Translations under genes and position numbers: made by a program
Shown here: positions 5,340 through 7,259 of the stretch, piece by piece
Layout of the letters: each line of letters starts with the position of its first letter
How positions within the stretch are numbered: the first letter of the stretch is position 1
Assembly: GCA_013203755.1 (NCBI GenBank)
Contig: JABMPI010000763.1
Location: forward strand, 1 to 7,259
Reading direction: 5' to 3'
DNA length: 7,259 nt
From: Bacteroidota bacterium
Lineage (GTDB): Bacteria; Bacteroidota; Bacteroidia; Bacteroidales; Prolixibacteraceae
Notes under the pieces: generated by a model
What the model was told of the DNA's origin: nothing
The model's database searches: none
What the model saw: only the letters and a program-made list of their open reading frames with translations

Positions 5340-7259
5340 TCAAGCGTTTTGTTCCTTGATTAAATTTAATGCAGAACCTGCTTTGAACCAGTCAATTTGT
5401 TGTTCGTTATATGTATGATTAACAACGATTTTATCTTTAGAACCATCAGAATGAACCACTTCAATATTCAACGGTTTTCCAGGTGCAAATTCAACTAAAT
5501 CAATAAAATCGAAAGTGTCATCTTCCTGAATAATATCGTAATCGTTTTCATTTGCAAAAGTTAAACCCAACATTCCTTGTTTTTTAAGATTTGTTTCGTG
5601 AATACGTGCAAAGGATTTTACAATTACCGCTTTAACTCCCAAATGGCGAGGCTCCATTGCAGCATGTTCTCGCGATGAGCCTTCTCCGTAATTTTGGTCG
5701 CCTATTACAACCGTTGAAATCCCTTCTTTTTTATAATCACGCTGAACAAACGGTACTGCGTTGTATTCGCCGGTCAATTGGTTTTTTACACTGTTGGTTT
5801 CGCTATTAAATGCATTAATAGCTCCAATTAGCATGTTATTCGATATATTATCTAAATGACCACGGAAACGCAACCATGGACCAGCCATGGAAATGTGGTC
5901 GGTTGTACATTTTCCCAGTGCTTTAATAAGCAACTTGGCACCAGTTATATTTCTGCCATCCCACGGAGCAAACTGATATAATAATTGCAAACGATTAGAT
6001 TCAAGCGAAACTGAAATCTCTACATTCGAGCCATTTGAAGAGGGAGCCTGGAATCCGGCGTCTTCCACGTCAAACCCTTTGGTCGGAAGTTCATCTCCTT
6101 TGGGTAAATCCAATTTTACCTGCTCTCCATTTTTATTTGTTAGTGTATCTGTTATCGGATTAAAATCTAATCTTCCTGCAATGGCTAATGCAGTTACCAT
6201 TTCGGGCGATGCCACAAAAGCATGCGTATTTGGATTACCATCGGCGCGTTTCGAAAAATTTCGGTTAAACGAATGAACTATTGTATTTTTCTCTTCTTTG
6301 TCGGCACCTAAGCGAGCCCACTGTCCAATACAAGGGCCACAAGCGTTGGCGTAAACAGTACCGCCAATTTTTTCAAATGTTTCGATAAAACCATCGCGTT
6401 CAATGGTGTATCTAACTTGTTCCGAACCCGGTGTAACCGAATATTCCGATTTGGTAATTAACCCCTTCTCTTCGGCTTGTTTAGCAATTGATGCTGCTCT
6501 TGAAATATCTTCGTACGATGAGTTAGTACAACTTCCAATTAAACCAACTGAAACTTCAACTGGCCATCCATTTTCTTTGGCCGCTTCTTTCATCTTAGAA
6601 ATTGGGGTAGCACGGTCGGGAGTAAAAGGCCCGTTTATATGCGGTTCCAATTCCGAAAGGTTAATTTCTATAATTTCGTCGAAATACAAATCAGGATTCT
6701 CATAAACTTCCGGGTCGGCAGCTAAATCAGCTTTTACATTATTGGCGAGATTTGCAACTTCTGCTCTTCCCGTGGCGTTCAGATAACGTTCAATACTTTC
6801 GTCGTATGCAAAAATACTGGTAGTTGCACCAACCTCGGCACCCATATTGCAAATGGTTCCTTTTCCAGTTGCTGAAAGCGATTTTGCACCTTCTCCAAAA
6901 TATTCAACAATTGCTCCGGTTCCACCTTTAACGGTTAAAATACCTGCAACTTTCAGAATAACATCTTTGGCAGCAGCCCAACCACTTAATTTTCCAGTGA
7001 GTTTAACGCCAATTAATTTGGGCATTTTTAATTCCCAGGCCATTCCTGCCATAACATCAACCGCATCGGCACCACCAACACCAATTGCAACCATTCCAAG
7101 TCCGCCTGCATTTACAGTGTGCGAGTCGGTTCCAATCATCATTCCACCTGGGAAAGCATAGTTTTCTAAAACTACCTGATGAATAATTCCTGCACCTGGT
7201 TTCCAAAAACCAATTCCATACTTGTCTGAAACTGACTCTAAAAAATCATATACTTCTTT
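5340..7259 (-). CDS. acnA: Aconitate hydratase (aconitase), mitochondrial-like, 5' end missing
   Basis: Isomerises citrate to isocitrate through cis-aconitate using a [4Fe-4S] cluster. The minus frame is open to the right window edge, giving 639 residues; by comparison with mitochondrial aconitase about 120 N-terminal residues are missing. The ATG at 7142 is internal: the 39 codons before it read on as aconitase (VYDFLES, GIGFWKPGAGIIHQ, ENYAFPGG). Cluster ligands are Cys244 in GSCTNSS (codon 6530-6528) and Cys307/Cys310 in NACGPCIGQW (6341-6339, 6332-6330). The substrate site GTDSHT is at fragment residues 43-48, and the swivelling C-terminal domain has KCTTDHIS, GPWLRFRGHLDNISNN, GEGSSREHAA with the catalytic serine (528/529) and FARIHETNLKKQG. 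The match along the whole length is to mitochondrial ACO2, not to bacterial AcnA/IRP1 or AcnB. It is the most upstream gene seen of the cluster and feeds the two isocitrate dehydrogenases that follow. The exact symbol is by convention only. Confidence 0.95.
   Translation of the reverse strand, partial: KEVYDFLESVSDKYGIGFWKPGAGIIHQVVLENYAFPGGMMIGTDSHTVNAGGLGMVAIGVGGADAVDVMAGMAWELKMPKLIGVKLTGKLSGWAAAKDVILKVAGILTVKGGTGAIVEYFGEGAKSLSATGKGTICNMGAEVGATTSIFAYDESIERYLNATGRAEVANLANNVKADLAADPEVYENPDLYFDEIIEINLSELEPHINGPFTPDRATPISKMKEAAKENGWPVEVSVGLIGSCTNSSYEDISRAASIAKQAEEKGLITKSEYSVTPGSEQVRYTIERDGFIETFEKIGGTVYANACGPCIGQWARLGADKEEKNTIVHSFNRNFSKRADGNPNTHAFVASPEMVTALAIAGRLDFNPITDTLTNKNGEQVKLDLPKGDELPTKGFDVEDAGFQAPSSNGSNVEISVSLESNRLQLLYQFAPWDGRNITGAKLLIKALGKCTTDHISMAGPWLRFRGHLDNISNNMLIGAINAFNSETNSVKNQLTGEYNAVPFVQRDYKKEGISTVVIGDQNYGEGSSREHAAMEPRHLGVKAVIVKSFARIHETNLKKQGMLGLTFANENDYDIIQEDDTFDFIDLVEFAPGKPLNIEVVHSDGSKDKIVVNHTYNEQQIDWFKAGSALNLIKEQNA

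Noticed and set aside
7140..7142. ATG at 7142 (minus strand) as the aconitase start.
   Set aside because: The 39 codons between this point and the window edge translate into typical aconitase sequence (GFWKPGAGIIHQ), so the Met is internal and the gene is cut by the edge.
6847..7161. Plus-strand reading frame of about 104 codons opposite aconitase, and similar frames at 6403-6705, 6079-6276 and 4543-4830.
   Set aside because: They are mirror frames of strongly supported minus-strand genes, with no family motifs, no leader of their own and compositions that follow from the opposite codons.
1145..7259. A novel defence, mobile or biosynthetic system within the window.
   Set aside because: Every long open frame is accounted for by a known housekeeping enzyme, gaps are at most about 200 nt, and there are no transposase, recombinase, nuclease or reverse transcriptase motifs.

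Overview
The window is a piece of an AT-rich bacterial chromosome that most likely comes from the phylum Bacteroidota. The clues are start codons with A/T-rich leaders and no visible Shine-Dalgarno sequence, and a cluster of mitochondrial-like citric-acid-cycle enzymes of the kind reported in Bacteroides fragilis. A placement near the environmental Bacteroidia (Marinilabiliales / Prolixibacteraceae type) is a guess from general feel and cannot be proved from this window.

Layout. The plus strand carries the 3' three quarters of a radical-SAM tRNA methylthiotransferase of the MiaB family (1-1017, cut by the left edge). It ends at a strong intrinsic terminator (1039-1078). A second hairpin facing the other way (1095-1121) ends the minus-strand genes, so the junction is convergent with one terminator per direction. 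The rest is a minus-strand cluster, read from right to left: aconitase (7259-5340, cut by the right edge), a eukaryote-type NADP-dependent isocitrate dehydrogenase (5136-3910), an E. coli/Bacillus-type isocitrate dehydrogenase whose coenzyme pocket looks NAD-specific (3772-2510), and a mitochondrial-type citrate synthase (2473-1145).

Together the four minus-strand genes encode the oxidative entry of the citric acid cycle: oxaloacetate + acetyl-CoA to citrate, citrate to isocitrate, and isocitrate to 2-oxoglutarate. The last step is encoded twice, by two enzymes of different subfamilies with opposite predicted coenzymes. This would let the cell split isocitrate oxidation between NADPH (biosynthesis) and NADH (respiration). 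Gene spacing is uneven: 203 nt after aconitase, 137 nt between the two dehydrogenases and 36 nt before citrate synthase. The last two genes are probably cotranscribed; the longer gaps could hold internal promoters or processing sites. The 203-nt gap contains a GC-rich perfect palindrome that looks like a dispersed repeat unit, and the 137-nt gap contains two short AT-rich dyads.

No mobile element, CRISPR array, rRNA or tRNA gene is visible. This is mostly a core-metabolism region. The most interesting point is the paired, coenzyme-complementary isocitrate dehydrogenases, not a new system.
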